A stretch of 64,000 bases of DNA from Mycobacteroides sp. LB1 (GCF_013449725.1 NZ_JACCFF010000003.1:434001-498000); one strand, 5' to 3'; positions 1 to 11,226 are shown, counted from the stretch's first letter. A program made the numbers and translations. The notes: generated by a model from the sequence alone, not told the origin.

Positions 1-1629
1 GCCGGTGAGGCCGGAGTGCCGTTCTTTACCATCTCCGGTTCGGATTTCGTGGAAATGTTTGTGGGCGTGGGCGCTTCGCGGGTGCGTGATTTGTTCGAGC
101 AGGCCAAACAGAACAGCCCCTGCATCATCTTCGTCGACGAGATCGACGCCGTTGGACGTCAGCGTGGTGCCGGTCTGGGCGGCGGGCACGACGAGCGCGA
201 GCAGACCCTCAACCAGCTGCTGGTGGAGATGGACGGCTTCGGCGAGCGACAGGGCGTCATTCTCATCGCGGCCACCAACCGCCCCGACATCCTGGATCCG
301 GCGCTGCTGCGTCCGGGCCGCTTCGATCGGCAAATACCGGTGTCCAGCCCGGATCTAGCTGGCCGAAAGGCCGTGCTCAGGGTTCATTCGGCTGGGAAAC
401 CCTTCGGTCCCGACGTCGACTTCGACGGACTGGCCAAGCGCACCGTGGGCATGTCCGGAGCCGACCTCGCCAATGTCATCAACGAGTCGGCGCTGCTGAC
501 CGCGCGCGAGAACGGCACCGTGATTACCGCTGCTGCACTTGAGGAATCGGTCGACCGGGCGGTCGGAGGACCGCGCCGGAAGGGCCGCATCATCAGCGAG
601 CACGAGAAGAAGATCACCGCCTATCACGAGGCCGGGCACACCCTGGCGGCGTGGGCGATGCCCGATATCGAACGCGTCTACAAGGTCACTATCCTGGCCC
701 GCGGCCGCACCGGCGGGCATGCCATCGCAGTTCCGGAGGAAGACAAGGGATTACGCACGCGCTCGGAGATGATCGCGCAGCTGGTCTTCGCGATGGGTGG
801 CCGCGCAGCCGAGGAGCTGGTGTTCCGCGAGCCCACCACCGGGGCGTCATCCGATATCGAGCAGGCCACCAAGATCGCGCGGGCCATGGTCACCGAGTAC
901 GGCATGAGCGCAAAGCTCGGCGCCGTGCGGTACGGCACCGAACACGGGGACCCCTTCCTGGGCCGCACCATGGGAACTCAGGCCGATTACTCGCATGAGG
1001 TAGCCCGCGATATCGATGACGAGGTCCGCAATCTCATCGAGGCGGCGCACACCGAGGCATGGGCCATCCTCACCGAGCACCGCGATGTGCTGGACACGTT
1101 GGCCGGTGAACTGCTGGAGAAGGAAACCGTGGTCCGCAAGGAGCTCGAGGAGATCTTCAAGGATGTCCCGCGCCGCCCGCGCCTGACCATGTTCGACGAC
1201 TTCGGCGGCCGCATCCCCTCCGATAAGCCCCCCATCAAGACCCCGGGTGAGCTCGCTATCGAACGCGGTGAACCCTGGCCGCCGCCGGTTCCCGAGCCGG
1301 CGTTCAAGAAGGCCATCGCCGAGCAAGCGGGCGCAGCCACACCCGCCAACGGGATGCAGCCGGTGCCCACCGGTTGGAATGGCCCCGTACCCAACGGGCC
1401 TGTACCCAATGGTCAAGGTGGGCAACAGGTTCCCCCCGGCACCAACTATGGTGCGCCCGCCGGCTGGTATGCGCCTGGTTGGCCGCCGCAGGGACAGGCC
1501 ACGCACCCGCAACCGGGGTATCCACCGCACCCGCCTACCCCGCAACCGGGCCAGCAGCCGTATCCGGTGCCGACTCCGCATCAGCAGCCAGGTCCGGCTC
1601 CGGACGAGGGCAGCGAGAGCAAGAGCTGA
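1..1629 (+). CDS. ftsH: ATP-dependent zinc metalloprotease FtsH (5' end outside window)
   Basis: Membrane-anchored AAA+ protease that degrades misfolded membrane and some soluble proteins. The reading frame is open from base 1, so the N-terminal membrane segments and Walker A lie upstream of the window. Visible are the Walker B region ([10 protein letters not shown]), the second region of homology ([19 protein letters not shown]) and the zinc-binding HEAGH at about visible residue 209. The last 120 or so residues are a low-complexity Pro/Gly/Gln tail with [12 protein letters not shown] repeats, probably disordered and cytosolic. folE starts one base after the stop, so the gene heads a folate operon, as in M. 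tuberculosis (Rv3610c). Identification is firm; only the start is missing. Confidence 0.97.
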   Translation, partial: AGEAGVPFFTISGSDFVEMFVGVGASRVRDLFEQAKQNSPCIIFVDEIDAVGRQRGAGLGGGHDEREQTLNQLLVEMDGFGERQGVILIAATNRPDILDPALLRPGRFDRQIPVSSPDLAGRKAVLRVHSAGKPFGPDVDFDGLAKRTVGMSGADLANVINESALLTARENGTVITAAALEESVDRAVGGPRRKGRIISEHEKKITAYHEAGHTLAAWAMPDIERVYKVTILARGRTGGHAIAVPEEDKGLRTRSEMIAQLVFAMGGRAAEELVFREPTTGASSDIEQATKIARAMVTEYGMSAKLGAVRYGTEHGDPFLGRTMGTQADYSHEVARDIDDEVRNLIEAAHTEAWAILTEHRDVLDTLAGELLEKETVVRKELEEIFKDVPRRPRLTMFDDFGGRIPSDKPPIKTPGELAIERGEPWPPPVPEPAFKKAIAEQAGAATPANGMQPVPTGWNGPVPNGPVPNGQGGQQVPPGTNYGAPAGWYAPGWPPQGQATHPQPGYPPHPPTPQPGQQPYPVPTPHQQPGPAPDEGSESKS

Positions 1630-1630
1630 C

Positions 1631-2245
1631 ATGAACTCGTCCGAGACGACCGAGCACAACGGTCAGCCGACCAGTCACGTCTTCGACCAGGCCCGCGCCG
1701 AGGCGGCAGTGCGTGAACTGCTGTTGGCGGTCGGTGAAGACCCGGACCGGAATGGGCTTGTGGACACCCCGGCCCGGGTGGCGCGCGCCTATAAGGAGAT
1801 ATTCGCCGGGCTGTACAGCGATCCGGACACGGTGCTGAACACCACCTTCGACGAACAGCACGATGAGCTGGTGCTGGTGAAATCGATACCGATGTATTCG
1901 ACATGTGAACATCACCTGGTGTCCTTCCATGGTGTTGCGCACGTCGGATACATCCCCGGTCAGACTGGTCGCGTCACGGGACTGTCGAAAATCGCTCGTC
2001 TGGTTGACCTTTACGCAAAACGGCCGCAGGTGCAGGAGCGGTTGACGGCGCAGATCGCTGACGCATTGGTCCGCAAGCTGGAGCCGCGCGGAGTGATCGT
2101 GGTGGTGGAGGCCGAACATCTGTGCATGGCAATGCGCGGCGTACGCAAACCCGGAGCGACAACCACCACCTCTGCCGTGCGCGGCCAGTTCAAGACCGAC
2201 GCTGCCTCACGGGCCGAGGTTCTCGACCTGATGATGAGGACATGA
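1631..2245 (+). CDS. folE: GTP cyclohydrolase I (FolE)
   Basis: Converts GTP to 7,8-dihydroneopterin triphosphate, the first step of folate synthesis. The 204-residue product has the family signatures: the zinc-binding [10 protein letters not shown] segment in the middle and [10 protein letters not shown] near the C-terminus, which supplies another zinc-ligand cysteine. The ATG at 1631 lies two bases after the ftsH stop and gives the usual mycobacterial length; an open frame continues upstream inside ftsH but has no family similarity there. It is the first of four consecutive folate genes and is probably translated from the ftsH-folK transcript. Confidence 0.97.
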   Translation: MNSSETTEHNGQPTSHVFDQARAEAAVRELLLAVGEDPDRNGLVDTPARVARAYKEIFAGLYSDPDTVLNTTFDEQHDELVLVKSIPMYSTCEHHLVSFHGVAHVGYIPGQTGRVTGLSKIARLVDLYAKRPQVQERLTAQIADALVRKLEPRGVIVVVEAEHLCMAMRGVRKPGATTTTSAVRGQFKTDAASRAEVLDLMMRT

Positions 2246-2252
2246 CCGGGAC

Positions 2253-3290
2253 GTGACGGATACCCCCGCGCTAACCCACATCCTGGGAGTCGTCAACGTC
2301 ACCGACGACTCCTTCTCTGACGGTGGCAAATTCGTCAGGCAGTCGGACGCGGTGGCGCACGGCCTGGCGCTTGCCTCCGCCGGTGCTGACATCATCGATG
2401 TCGGGGGCCAGTCGACCCGGCCGGGCGCGACACCCATCAGGCAGAAAATCGAACTGCAACGGGTTATCCCGGTGATCAAAGAGCTTGCCAGCCACGGGAT
2501 CAACATCAGCGTGGACACCATGCGTGCGGAGGTCGCCGCTGCCGCGGTGGAGGCCGGCGCCAACATGGTCAACGATGTCTCGGGCGGTCGCGCCGATCCG
2601 GCGATGGCCCCGTTAATGGCGGACCTGGGTCTCCCCTGGATCCTGATGCACTGGCGTTCAAAGGATTTCATCCACACGCCCACCACTCGGAACTATCGTG
2701 ATGTCGTCGCCGACGTGTCGCGCGAGCTCATGGAGTCGGTGGAAGTCGCGCTCAAGGCCGGTGTCTCGCACGAGCGGCTCATTCTCGATCCCGGCCTCGG
2801 TTTCGCCAAGACCGCGCACCACAATTGGCTCTTGCTCCAAGCGATCCCGGATCTCCAGGAGCTCGGATTCCCGATTCTCATCGGTGCTTCCCGGAAACGA
2901 TTCCTGGGCTCCCTGCTCACCGATCTCAAAGGGGTGGAGCGACCGGCCGACGGGCGCGAAATCGCTACCGCCGTCATCACCGCACTCGGTGCGCTGCACG
3001 AGGTGTGGGGTGTGCGCGTGCACGATGTCACGGCATCCATGGATGCGCTGAAAGTGGTGCGCGCCTGGGAGACCGGCGGGGTCGAGACCATGGAAGAGGA
3101 CGGGGAAGAGGGTCGGGGAGGCCCGCAGGACCAGCCGCCCGAGCAAGAAGCTGCACCTGCCGTCGAGGCCTCACCAGACGAGGTGACCACCGAGGTGACC
3201 GTCCGGACTGTGCGGACCCAACCCAAGACCGCGTCCGGTAAGTGGCGTCGTGAGGTTGCACAGCGTGGCACCAAAGGTGTCAACAAATGA
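2253..3290 (+). CDS. folP: Dihydropteroate synthase (FolP) with C-terminal extension
   Basis: Condenses 6-hydroxymethyl-dihydropterin pyrophosphate with p-aminobenzoate; this enzyme is the sulfonamide target. The TIM-barrel signatures [16 protein letters not shown] and GGQSTRPGA are near the N-terminus, and GASRKRFLG follows in the second half. The start is GTG at 2253, seven bases after folE. The protein is 345 residues, about 65 longer than the typical 280. The surplus is a C-terminal tail, rich in Glu, Gln and Pro and then basic (ending near [13 protein letters not shown]), which looks disordered and is not part of the barrel. The stop overlaps the folB start by four bases. Confidence 0.95.
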   Translation: MTDTPALTHILGVVNVTDDSFSDGGKFVRQSDAVAHGLALASAGADIIDVGGQSTRPGATPIRQKIELQRVIPVIKELASHGINISVDTMRAEVAAAAVEAGANMVNDVSGGRADPAMAPLMADLGLPWILMHWRSKDFIHTPTTRNYRDVVADVSRELMESVEVALKAGVSHERLILDPGLGFAKTAHHNWLLLQAIPDLQELGFPILIGASRKRFLGSLLTDLKGVERPADGREIATAVITALGALHEVWGVRVHDVTASMDALKVVRAWETGGVETMEEDGEEGRGGPQDQPPEQEAAPAVEASPDEVTTEVTVRTVRTQPKTASGKWRREVAQRGTKGVNK

Positions 3291-3673
3291 CCGATCGCAT
3301 CGAGCTCCGTGGCCTGAAAGTCTTTGGATACCATGGAGTTTTCGAACATGAGCGTCGTGATGGCCAGGAATTCTCGGTGGACATCACGGTGTGGCTGGAT
3401 CTTGATACCGCCGCGGCGACGGATCAGCTGACCGACACCTTCGACTATGGAGAACTTGCTCAGCGTGCCGCCGCGATCGTGTCGGGTCCGCCGCGCAATC
3501 TCATCGAATCGGTCGCGGGTGCCATTGCCGATGACGTGATGACCGACGCCAGGGTTCATGCCGTAGAAGCGGTCGTTCATAAACCCAACGCACCAATTCC
3601 GTTGACCTTCAGCGATGTGGCGGTGGTGGCCCGCCGTTCCCGGCGATCGCGTTCCGGGGGATCGTCCCAGTGA
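3287..3673 (+). CDS. folB: Dihydroneopterin aldolase (FolB)
   Basis: Cleaves 7,8-dihydroneopterin to 6-hydroxymethyl-7,8-dihydropterin and glycolaldehyde. The 128-residue product has the family pattern: [19 protein letters not shown] at the N-terminus, a YGELAQ segment in the middle and [17 protein letters not shown] close to the C-terminus, where the catalytic lysine is expected. The ATG overlaps the folP stop and the TGA overlaps the folK GTG, so folP-folB-folK are translationally coupled. A short Arg/Ser-rich tail ends the protein. Confidence 0.95.
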   Translation: MTDRIELRGLKVFGYHGVFEHERRDGQEFSVDITVWLDLDTAAATDQLTDTFDYGELAQRAAAIVSGPPRNLIESVAGAIADDVMTDARVHAVEAVVHKPNAPIPLTFSDVAVVARRSRRSRSGGSSQ

Positions 3674-4203
3674 CACGCGCGGTGCTGTCCATCGGATCCA
3701 ATCTCGGGGACAGGCTCGCGCATCTGCAATCGGTCGTCGACGCGCTGGGCACGGATGTGGTGGGGGTATCGCCTGTCTACCAGACCGCCCCGTGGGGACC
3801 GGTTCCACAGGCAGACTTCCTCAATGCCGTCGTCGTCGCCGAGGGGGGTGAGCCCCGGGAGTGGTTGGCAGTGGCGCATCGCCTGGAGCAGTCTGCCGAA
3901 CGGATGCGTGCGGAGCGCTGGGGGCCAAGGACTCTCGATGTCGATGTGATCAGCTGCAGGCAGGGCGTCGACCTTGAATTCTCTGTCGAGATCCTTTCCG
4001 ATGATGCGGATCTCACACTGCCGCATCCCCGTGCGTATCAGCGCGCCTTTGTACTGGTGCCGTGGCTGGCGATCGAACCGGACGCGGTGCTGACCGTCGA
4101 CGGACAGGTTCGCCCGGTGGCCGACTTGCTGGCCAGACTCGAACCGGTCGAACGCGATGGTGTGCGACGGACGGATGACGCGCTGACCGGGCCGGTGTCG
4201 TAG
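3670..4203 (+). CDS. folK: 6-hydroxymethyl-dihydropterin pyrophosphokinase (FolK)
   Basis: Transfers pyrophosphate from ATP to 6-hydroxymethyl-7,8-dihydropterin, providing the FolP substrate. The 177-residue protein opens with [10 protein letters not shown], typical of HPPK, and carries the signature [12 protein letters not shown] and the [15 protein letters not shown] block that bind ATP, magnesium and pterin. It starts at a GTG overlapping the folB stop by four bases. Its stop overlaps the start of the next gene (GTAGTGG), so coupling continues downstream. Confidence 0.95.
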   Translation: MTRAVLSIGSNLGDRLAHLQSVVDALGTDVVGVSPVYQTAPWGPVPQADFLNAVVVAEGGEPREWLAVAHRLEQSAERMRAERWGPRTLDVDVISCRQGVDLEFSVEILSDDADLTLPHPRAYQRAFVLVPWLAIEPDAVLTVDGQVRPVADLLARLEPVERDGVRRTDDALTGPVS

Positions 4204-4670
4204 TGGGGCCCACCCGAATCCGTGATCTGTTGATCGCGGGCGCCGTCACCGTGGTCCTCGGCTACTTCTTTGTCTTGGCGGCCTACGGATCCTTGCCGCC
4301 GATTCCCTTACTCGCCGGTGTCTCGCTACTTGCACTGGCGATCGTCGAGGGTGGGTGGGCGTTCTACATCCGCAACAAGGTCAACGACGGCGAGATAGGG
4401 GCGGGCGTCGGGCGTTTGCCGGCGCTCGCGGTGGCGCGTTCGGTGGTGGTCGCGAAGGCCTCGGCGTGGCTCGGCACGCTCATGGCCGGATGGTGGATGG
4501 CGATGCTCATCTACGTCCTGCCGCGGCGCGCACAGTTGGCGGCCGCTGTGGCGGACACCTTTGGCGTGGTGATCGCGACCGGATGCGCGTTGGCGCTCGT
4601 GGTCGCGGGGCTATGGCTTCAGCATTGCTGTAAGTCGCCGCCCGACCCACCCGCGACCGCCGCCCGATAG
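4203..4670 (+). CDS. DUF3180 membrane protein (Rv3605c-like)
   Basis: Conserved actinobacterial membrane protein of unknown function that follows folK in mycobacteria. The 155-residue product has about four hydrophobic segments: near residues 8-28, 33-50, 80-105 and 115-140. The GTG start overlaps the folK stop codon, which suggests co-translation, but nothing in the sequence shows a role in folate metabolism. Family membership is judged from context and hydrophobic pattern. Confidence 0.85.
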   Translation: MGPTRIRDLLIAGAVTVVLGYFFVLAAYGSLPPIPLLAGVSLLALAIVEGGWAFYIRNKVNDGEIGAGVGRLPALAVARSVVVAKASAWLGTLMAGWWMAMLIYVLPRRAQLAAAVADTFGVVIATGCALALVVAGLWLQHCCKSPPDPPATAAR

Positions 4671-4727
4671 CACCTACGCATGTCGAATCGCCGAATCGAG
4701 GTCGGCCAGCACACTGCGCTGTCCGGG

Positions 4728-4741
4728 TACAGTCACCTCCA
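4728..4741 (+). promoter_or_regulatory. Candidate leaderless promoter (-10 TACAGT)
   Basis: TACAGT at 4728-4733 fits the mycobacterial SigA -10 pattern TANNNT. It is followed by seven bases and then the ATG at 4741, so transcription would begin at or next to the start codon. No ribosome binding site precedes that ATG. This is inference from spacing only. Confidence 0.4.
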
Positions 4742-6222
4742 TGACGATTCCCACCCGCGCGGCGAAGCCACGGCGTGGCAGCCGCCGCCCCGGGTGGGCG
4801 TTGCTGACCGCGTTGCTGGTGCTGGCGATCGGGTCCGGGATAGCGCTGGTTTTCACGGATAAGGCCATCTATCTACGTGTCGGTTTGTTGCTGGCGCTGT
4901 GGGCCGCGGTCATAGCGTCATTCGCCGCGCTGACCTACCGGAGGCAAAGCGATGCCGATCAGGCGAAGGTGCACGATCAGAAACTCGTCTACGACTTGCA
5001 GCTGGAACGGGAGATTTCGGCGCGACGGGAGTACGAGCTGACCGTCGAGAGCAGATTGCGTCAGCAGCTGGCAGGGGAGATCGAGGCGCAGGCCGCTGAC
5101 GAGATCGCGACGCTGCGCGCCGAACTCGGTGCGCTGCGCACCAACCTGGAGATTCTCTTCAACACCGACCTGAGTGACCGGCCCGCGATCGAGCACGATC
5201 CGATTCGTGCACTGGGGCCCTGGCCCGGCGCGGAACCGAAGCCCGGACCGGGCACAAGCGCATCGGCGGCGGCTGCCGCGTTCACGCATTCCGTCCGCGA
5301 GCCGGAGCCGCAGCGCACACCCGAGTACCAAGATGTGACTGCCGTCGAGGAGGACACACGTACCTCGGAGTATCCGATCATCGATGTCGTCGAAGACCCT
5401 CATCACGTGGATGGGGACGAGGCCCCTCCGACGCCGCCGTATCCGGCGCCTCCGTACTACGGAGCCGCGCAACCTCACGAGCCTGAGCCGTATCAGCAAC
5501 CGGTTTCGTCCGGAACTCATTGGCGTCCACAACCCGAACCGCAGGTGGCGCAGCCCCCGATACCGGAGCGCGAGCCCGTGGACCCGGCCGCCGTGGAATC
5601 CGCACAACCAGCGTATTGGGCTGCCAGGCAAGAGGATTGGGATGCCGCGGCCGACGGTGAAGACTGGGATCCGGTGCCGCAGCCGATGGCGCCGCCGGAG
5701 CAGCCGGCCGCCCAACCCGCATGGAACGCGCCTCCTCCCGATTGGACACCTCCACCTCCACCTCCGAGCACCTGGGCCCCGGCACCCGCCGAGGGCCAAT
5801 GGCTTCCTCCCGGAACCAGCGGAAGCAATTGGGCCTCCAACGAATCTGCGCCGCCGGCACCCACAGGCCCCTACCCGGCTGAACCAGCCCCAGGACGCCA
5901 CTCCGGAATACCGTCTCGGCATCAGGCACCGGCCGCGGCCGAAACCGGTGGCGGTGGGCACTGGGCACCCGAACCGTCCTACCCGCCCCCGCCCCCGCCG
6001 CCATCAGCGCCGGAACAGCCGAGCCATCCGGAGAGCTCGGGTGGCCACCGCGCCCCGGAACCCGAGGAATCGCGCGGTCGACGGCGGGCTCCTGAGCCAG
6101 AGGAATCTGAGGAAACTCAGGGTCGGCGTCGGGTCGAGGAAACGGGCGGCTTCTCGGTCGCCGATCTGCTCGGGCGTCTTCAGGGCGACTCCGGCGGTGG
6201 CCGCCGTCGGCGCGAGGACTGA
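4741..6222 (+). CDS. Proline-rich membrane protein (DUF6779, Rv3604c-like)
   Basis: The 493-residue protein has a basic N-terminus and two transmembrane segments (about residues 18-38 and 44-64), then a predicted coiled coil of charged residues (about 70-135, with LQLEREISARREYEL and alternating Glu/Arg). The remaining 330 residues are low-complexity Pro/Glu/Ala sequence with poly-Pro runs, ending in a conserved-looking basic segment (FSVADLLGRLQ, then RRRRED). The position after folK and the DUF3180 gene matches Rv3604c in M. tuberculosis. Its function is unknown; the layout suggests an envelope or scaffold protein. Confidence 0.85.
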   Translation: MTIPTRAAKPRRGSRRPGWALLTALLVLAIGSGIALVFTDKAIYLRVGLLLALWAAVIASFAALTYRRQSDADQAKVHDQKLVYDLQLEREISARREYELTVESRLRQQLAGEIEAQAADEIATLRAELGALRTNLEILFNTDLSDRPAIEHDPIRALGPWPGAEPKPGPGTSASAAAAAFTHSVREPEPQRTPEYQDVTAVEEDTRTSEYPIIDVVEDPHHVDGDEAPPTPPYPAPPYYGAAQPHEPEPYQQPVSSGTHWRPQPEPQVAQPPIPEREPVDPAAVESAQPAYWAARQEDWDAAADGEDWDPVPQPMAPPEQPAAQPAWNAPPPDWTPPPPPPSTWAPAPAEGQWLPPGTSGSNWASNESAPPAPTGPYPAEPAPGRHSGIPSRHQAPAAAETGGGGHWAPEPSYPPPPPPPSAPEQPSHPESSGGHRAPEPEESRGRRRAPEPEESEETQGRRRVEETGGFSVADLLGRLQGDSGGGRRRRED

Positions 6223-6377
6223 CTTCAGCCGATTTCGTCACTGTGCGTGAAAGTGAGCAATCTAACGGCCCAGGCCCCTGCCGATAGCGCAGCGACCGGA
6301 TTATTCTGCTGAATGACCGTCCGGTACCTGCAGGGCAGGACTGGAACGTTTCTATTCTGCGAGGTGTCTCGTTCAGC

Positions 6378-7334
6378 ATGTCTGAGGCTTTCAATGTGGA
6401 CGGCCAAGCCGATGGGGCACTAGACGGCCTGCGGCCTGCCCGTCTTGCCGTCGGCATTATTTCCGCCGGCCGAGTTGGTACCGCGATGGGCGTCGCCCTG
6501 GAGACAGTGGGTCACGTCGTCGTCGCCTGCAGCGCGGTGTCCGACGCGTCGCGACGGCGTGCCGAGAAACGTTTGCCGGAAAGTCAGGTACTGCCCGCCC
6601 AAGAGGTGGCCCCACGTGCAGAGCTCTTGATACTCGCGGTACCGGATCACGAGCTGGCGGACCTGGTCTCGGGTCTTGCCGCCACCGGTTCGGTGCGGCC
6701 CGGCACCATCGTTGTACACACCTCCGGCGCCAACGGCATCGCAGTCCTGGGGCCGCTGACCGCTCTCGGATGCATTCCGCTGGCAATCCATCCGGCCATG
6801 ACATTCGTCGGCGGAGACGAGGACGTTGAACGACTTCCCAACTGCTGCTTTGGAATTACTGCGGCCGATGAGACGGGTTACGCCATCGGTACGGCGCTGG
6901 TGCTGGAAATCGGTGGCGAACCGGTGCGGGTACGCGAGGATGCCCGCACCCTGTATCACGCAGCTCTGGCGCACGGAAGCAACCATGTGGTGACGCTGGT
7001 TCTGGATGCGATCGAGGCGCTGCGTTCGGCGCTCTGGGGACAGGAATTGTTGGGGCAGGAGACAATTGGCGAAGCACCGGGCGGACTGCCGGAGCGGGTG
7101 CTGGCGCCGCTGGTGCGCGCCGCCGTCACCAACGCGCTGGATCGTGGGCAGGCAGCGCTGACAGGTCCGGTGGCGCGGGGAGACGGCGCCGCCGTCGGCC
7201 GCCATCTCGACGCGCTCGCCGAGGCGGATCCTGCACTCGCGGAGGCATATCGTGCCGACGCCCGCCGTACCGCGCAGCGCGCGCATGCCCCTCAATCGGT
7301 TTTTGCGGCTTTGGAAAAGGATTCACGGAGATGA
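6378..7334 (+). CDS. Rossmann-like/DUF2520 protein (Rv3603c-like)
   Basis: Two-domain dehydrogenase-like protein of 318 residues. The N-terminal half is a Rossmann fold beginning [14 protein letters not shown], with [10 protein letters not shown] further on. The C-terminal half is the alpha-helical DUF2520 domain (around [19 protein letters not shown]). The fold resembles NADP-dependent ketopantoate or pyrroline-carboxylate reductases, and its stop overlaps the panC start (ATGA), so a role in pantothenate synthesis is plausible but not shown. The ATG at 6378 is preceded by about 155 bases of non-coding sequence in which I see no clear signal. Confidence 0.88.
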   Translation: MSEAFNVDGQADGALDGLRPARLAVGIISAGRVGTAMGVALETVGHVVVACSAVSDASRRRAEKRLPESQVLPAQEVAPRAELLILAVPDHELADLVSGLAATGSVRPGTIVVHTSGANGIAVLGPLTALGCIPLAIHPAMTFVGGDEDVERLPNCCFGITAADETGYAIGTALVLEIGGEPVRVREDARTLYHAALAHGSNHVVTLVLDAIEALRSALWGQELLGQETIGEAPGGLPERVLAPLVRAAVTNALDRGQAALTGPVARGDGAAVGRHLDALAEADPALAEAYRADARRTAQRAHAPQSVFAALEKDSRR

Positions 7335-8263
7335 CGAGTTTGTATGGGCCTAAGGGCCCGAAGGGCTACCTGCGTGGAGAGCTCACGGTTCACCAGGATC
7401 CCGACACGATGTACGACGTGTCGAAAGCATTGCGGCACACCGGCCGGCGAATCATGCTGGTCCCGACTATGGGCGCCTTGCATGAGGGCCACTTGACGCT
7501 TGTTCAGCACGCCCGGAAGGTGCCGGGTGCGGTGGTCGTGGTGTCGATTTTCGTCAATCCCTTGCAGTTTGGACCGGGCGAGGACCTTGACGCCTATCCG
7601 CGCACACTGGACTCGGATGTCGAGAAGTTGCGTGACGAGGGTGTGGAGCTGGTGTTCGCACCGACTGTGGAAACGATGTTCCCCAACGGTCAGCGCACCA
7701 CCATTCAACCCGGACCTCTCGGTATGGATCTTGAGGGTGCCTCACGTCCAACGCATTTCGCCGGAATGCTGACGGTGGTGCATAAGCTGCTGCAGATCGT
7801 GGCGCCCGATCAGGCGTACTTCGGGGAGAAGGATTACCAGCAGCTGGTGCTCATCCGGCAGATGGTCGCCGATCTGAACCTCAAGACCCGCGTCGTTCCG
7901 GTGCCGATTGTCCGCGAGGCGGATGGGTTGGCGATGTCCTCGCGGAATGTCTACCTGAGCGACGAGCATCGCGAACAGGCCGGAGCATTATCTGCTGCCT
8001 TGCTCGCCGGAATCTATTCGGCCTCAGCGGGTTCGGAAGCGGCCCTGGACGCCGCCCGCGGGGTGCTCGATGAGGTACCGGCAATACAGGTGGATTACCT
8101 GGAGGTGCGGGGCGCCGATCTCGGCCCCGCCCCCGCTCATGGACCCGGCCGCATGTTGGTGGCGGCCAAGCTGGGGAGCACCCGGCTGCTGGACAACGTT
8201 CCCGTCGAAATCGGCCCGTCCCAGCCGGCCGACCCTGATCACGAACTACCCTGGCGAAATTGA
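7331..8263 (+). CDS. panC: Pantothenate synthetase (PanC)
   Basis: Joins pantoate and beta-alanine using ATP. The 310-residue protein contains the nucleotidylyl-transferase motif [14 protein letters not shown], the [12 protein letters not shown] pantoate site, FGEKDYQQL and the MSSRNVYLS loop. The ATG overlaps the preceding stop by four bases (ATGA). panD follows after 12 bases with a GGAGG ribosome binding site, so this is the usual panC-panD pair. Confidence 0.97.
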   Translation: MTSLYGPKGPKGYLRGELTVHQDPDTMYDVSKALRHTGRRIMLVPTMGALHEGHLTLVQHARKVPGAVVVVSIFVNPLQFGPGEDLDAYPRTLDSDVEKLRDEGVELVFAPTVETMFPNGQRTTIQPGPLGMDLEGASRPTHFAGMLTVVHKLLQIVAPDQAYFGEKDYQQLVLIRQMVADLNLKTRVVPVPIVREADGLAMSSRNVYLSDEHREQAGALSAALLAGIYSASAGSEAALDAARGVLDEVPAIQVDYLEVRGADLGPAPAHGPGRMLVAAKLGSTRLLDNVPVEIGPSQPADPDHELPWRN

Positions 8264-8275
8264 CTGGAGGACCTG

Positions 8276-8698
8276 ATGTTCCGCACGATGATGAAGTCAA
8301 AGATCCATCGCGCCACCGTGACACACGCCGATCTGCACTACGTCGGTTCCGTCACCATCGACCCCGATCTCATGGAGGCCGCGGACCTGCTGGAGGGTGA
8401 GCAGGTCACCATCGTCGACATTGACAATGGTGCCCGGTTGGAGACCTACGCGATCACGGGCACGCGAGGCAGTGGGGTCGTCGGAATTAATGGTGCTGCA
8501 GCACATCTGGTACACCCGGGGGACCTAGTGATCATCATCGCCTACGGTGTGATGAGCGACGAGGAGGCCCGTGCTTTCACGCCGCGGGTGGTATTCGTGG
8601 ACTCGGACAACAAGCAGGTTGACCTGGGCGAGCACTCCGGCGACCCTGCCTACGTGCCCGAGAACTTCGGCCTGGTGTCACCGCGCGGTTTGGTGTAG
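8276..8698 (+). CDS. panD: Aspartate 1-decarboxylase precursor (PanD)
   Basis: Makes beta-alanine from aspartate. The pro-enzyme cleaves itself at Gly-Ser to create a pyruvoyl group; the site is visible as [13 protein letters not shown], with the cleavage between G24 and S25 by family numbering. The [12 protein letters not shown] segment is typical. At 140 residues it matches the M. tuberculosis enzyme, and its acidic C-terminal tail lies in the region known to harbour pyrazinamide-resistance substitutions in that species. The ATG at 8276 has GGAGG six bases upstream. Confidence 0.97.
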   Translation: MFRTMMKSKIHRATVTHADLHYVGSVTIDPDLMEAADLLEGEQVTIVDIDNGARLETYAITGTRGSGVVGINGAAAHLVHPGDLVIIIAYGVMSDEEARAFTPRVVFVDSDNKQVDLGEHSGDPAYVPENFGLVSPRGLV

Positions 8699-8700
8699 CC

Positions 8701-9516
8701 GTGCTGCTGGCAATCGATGTACGCAACACCCATACCGTGCTCGGGCTGGTCGCCGGCGCGGGTGATCACGCCAAGGTTGTTCAGCACTGGCGGATTCGTA
8801 CGGAAACGGAGATCACCGCCGACGAGCTGGCACTCACCATTGACGGACTGATCGGCGACGAGAGCGAGGCGCTGACCGGGGTGGCGGCGCTTTCCACCGT
8901 GCCGTCTGTGCTGCATGAAATGCGGGGGATGTTCGACCAGTATTGGTCGAAGGTGCCGCAGGTTCTCATCGAGCCGGGAGTGCGCACCGGCCTCCCGCTT
9001 CTGGTCGACAATCCCAAGGAGGTTGGCGCCGACCGGATCGTCAATTGCCTTGCTGCGCATCACAAATTTGGTTCGGCATGCATCGTGGTGGACTTCGGAT
9101 CCTCGATCTGCGTCGATGTGGTGTCGGCGAAGGGCGAGTTCTTGGGGGGTGCGATCGCCCCGGGTGTGCAGGTGTCTTCCGATGCCGCCGCCGCCCGCAG
9201 CGCCGCCTTGCGGCGTGTGGAGCTGACCCGGCCGCGTTCAGTCGTCGGCAAGAACACGGTTGAGTGCATGCAATCGGGAGCGGTTTTCGGGTTCGCCGGG
9301 CTGGTGGATGGGCTGGTGGAACGGGTACGTCGTGATATCGAGGGCTTCGGCGGCGCAGGCGTCACGGTGCTGGCGACGGGCCACACCGCGCCGTTGATCC
9401 TTCCCGAGACCCACACCGTGGACCGTTACGAGGAGCACCTCACACTCGACGGCTTGCGGCTGGTGTACGAGCGTAACCGGGCTGACCAGCGCGGCAAGGC
9501 TCGTGCGGCTAGGTAG
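8701..9516 (+). CDS. coaX: Type III pantothenate kinase (CoaX)
   Basis: Phosphorylates pantothenate, the first step of CoA synthesis. The 271-residue protein starts [15 protein letters not shown], the actinobacterial form of the ASKHA phosphate-binding motif, and has [16 protein letters not shown] and [13 protein letters not shown] in the middle. It starts at a GTG two bases after the panD stop, which places kinase and precursor genes in one transcript. Confidence 0.95.
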   Translation: MLLAIDVRNTHTVLGLVAGAGDHAKVVQHWRIRTETEITADELALTIDGLIGDESEALTGVAALSTVPSVLHEMRGMFDQYWSKVPQVLIEPGVRTGLPLLVDNPKEVGADRIVNCLAAHHKFGSACIVVDFGSSICVDVVSAKGEFLGGAIAPGVQVSSDAAAARSAALRRVELTRPRSVVGKNTVECMQSGAVFGFAGLVDGLVERVRRDIEGFGGAGVTVLATGHTAPLILPETHTVDRYEEHLTLDGLRLVYERNRADQRGKARAAR

Positions 9517-9547
9517 ATAACGAATCGTCCGGCTGAAGCACTACCGC

Positions 9548-9562
9548 TAAGCTGCCGAGACG
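9548..9562 (+). promoter_or_regulatory. Candidate leaderless promoter before lysS
   Basis: TAAGCT at 9548-9553 fits TANNNT and is followed by eight bases and the lysS GTG. There is no Shine-Dalgarno sequence before that GTG, as expected for a leaderless mycobacterial message. Spacing is the only evidence. Confidence 0.35.
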
Positions 9563-11064
9563 TGACTGATCCTGATGCGCAGACCAGCTTGCCGGAACAA
9601 TTTCGCATCCGGCAGGCCAAGCGCGAGAAGCTGCTCGCTGAAGGCGTCCAGCCGTATCCGGTGGAGGTCCCCCGGACACATAGCCTCAAGCAGATTCGCG
9701 ACGCCTATACGGATCTGGAGACCGACACCAGCACGGGCGACCAGGTGGGTGTTTCGGGTCGTGTCATCTTCTCGCGCAACACCGGCAAGCTGTGCTTTGC
9801 GACGCTGCAGGAGGGGGATGGCACCTCCCTGCAGGTGATGGTCAGCCTCGCCGGCGTCGGCGAGCAGGCGCTCACCGATTGGAAGACCGATGTGGATCTC
9901 GGTGACATCGTGTTCGTGCACGGTGAGGTCATCAGCTCGCGACGCGGTGAGCTGAGCGTCCTGGCCGACAGCTGGCAGATGGCGTCGAAGTCCCTTCGAC
10001 CCCTGCCCGTTGCTCACAAGGAGATGTCCGAAGAAACCAGAGTGCGCCAGCGGTACGTGGATCTCATCGTGCGGCCGGAGGCGCGTCAGATCGCGCGGCA
10101 ACGGGTCGCGGTGATGCGAGCGATTCGTGACGCTCTGCACCGGCGCAGCTTCCTGGAGTTGGAGACGCCGATCTTGCAGACCCTCGCCGGTGGTGCTGCC
10201 GCGCGGCCGTTCACTACGCATTCCAATGCGCTCGATATCGACCTGTATCTCCGTATTGCACCGGAACTTTTCCTGAAAAGGGCGCTTGTTGGCGGCTTCG
10301 ACAAGATTTTCGAACTCAATCGAGTTTTTCGAAATGAAGGGTCAGATTCCACGCATTCTCCCGAATTCGTGATGCTGGAAACATATGAGACCTACGGCAC
10401 ATACGACACCGGCGCGACAATGATCCGTGAGCTCATCCAGGAGGTAGCCGACGACGCAATGGGTTCTCGGCAGGTGACGTTGCCCGATGGATCAATCTAT
10501 GACTTGGATGGCGAGTGGACGACGTTGGAAATGTATCCGTCGTTGTCGGAGGCGCTCGGTGAGGAGATCACGCCCGATACTCCGGTAGCCGTGCTATGGA
10601 AGATCGCAGATCGGGTGGGCGCTGAGATTCCCACCGATCGCGGTTTCGGCCACGGAAAACTCATCGAAGAACTTTGGGAACATCAGGTCGGCGACAAAAT
10701 GTACGCACCGACGTTTGTTAGGGATTTCCCGGTCGAGACGTCTCCACTGACTCGTCAGCATCGGAGCATCGCGGGTGTGACCGAAAAATGGGATCTGTAC
10801 GTTCGCGGATTCGAATTGGCGACTGGGTACTCGGAGTTGATCGACCCGGTAATCCAGCGTGAGAGGTTCGCTGACCAGGCACGATTGGCCGCCGCCGGTG
10901 ATGACGAAGCGATGAGCCTCGATGAGGATTTCCTCGGCGCGATGGAGCATGCGATGCCTCCCGCCGCAGGAACGGGTATGGGTATCGACCGGTTGTTGAT
11001 GGCCCTTACGGGATTGGGAATTCGGGAGACGATCTTGTTCCCGATTGTCCGCCCTACGCTCTGA
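9562..11064 (+). CDS. lysS: Lysyl-tRNA synthetase, class II (LysS)
   Basis: Charges tRNA-Lys. The 500-residue protein has an N-terminal OB-fold (around residues 55-150, [18 protein letters not shown]) and a class II catalytic core: motif 2 is [11 protein letters not shown] and motif 3 is [15 protein letters not shown] near the C-terminus. The start is GTG at 9562. There is no N-terminal membrane domain, so this is the housekeeping enzyme and not LysX. Bases 11065-11226 downstream hold no gene and presumably contain the lsr2 promoter. Confidence 0.96.
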   Translation: MTDPDAQTSLPEQFRIRQAKREKLLAEGVQPYPVEVPRTHSLKQIRDAYTDLETDTSTGDQVGVSGRVIFSRNTGKLCFATLQEGDGTSLQVMVSLAGVGEQALTDWKTDVDLGDIVFVHGEVISSRRGELSVLADSWQMASKSLRPLPVAHKEMSEETRVRQRYVDLIVRPEARQIARQRVAVMRAIRDALHRRSFLELETPILQTLAGGAAARPFTTHSNALDIDLYLRIAPELFLKRALVGGFDKIFELNRVFRNEGSDSTHSPEFVMLETYETYGTYDTGATMIRELIQEVADDAMGSRQVTLPDGSIYDLDGEWTTLEMYPSLSEALGEEITPDTPVAVLWKIADRVGAEIPTDRGFGHGKLIEELWEHQVGDKMYAPTFVRDFPVETSPLTRQHRSIAGVTEKWDLYVRGFELATGYSELIDPVIQRERFADQARLAAAGDDEAMSLDEDFLGAMEHAMPPAAGTGMGIDRLLMALTGLGIRETILFPIVRPTL

Positions 11065-11226
11065 TCTACCCGTTCGAATTTTCTTCTACTTTTCAACTAT
11101 GGGTGTAGTGAATCGCTTGCCTTGAGCGGAACACGCGCAGCCTTACGGGTATGTTGAACTTTGCGGCAATCCGTGGCATGTTTGAGGTGGACCAACGGGG
11201 GTTCCGCATTTGGAAGGACAAAGGGA

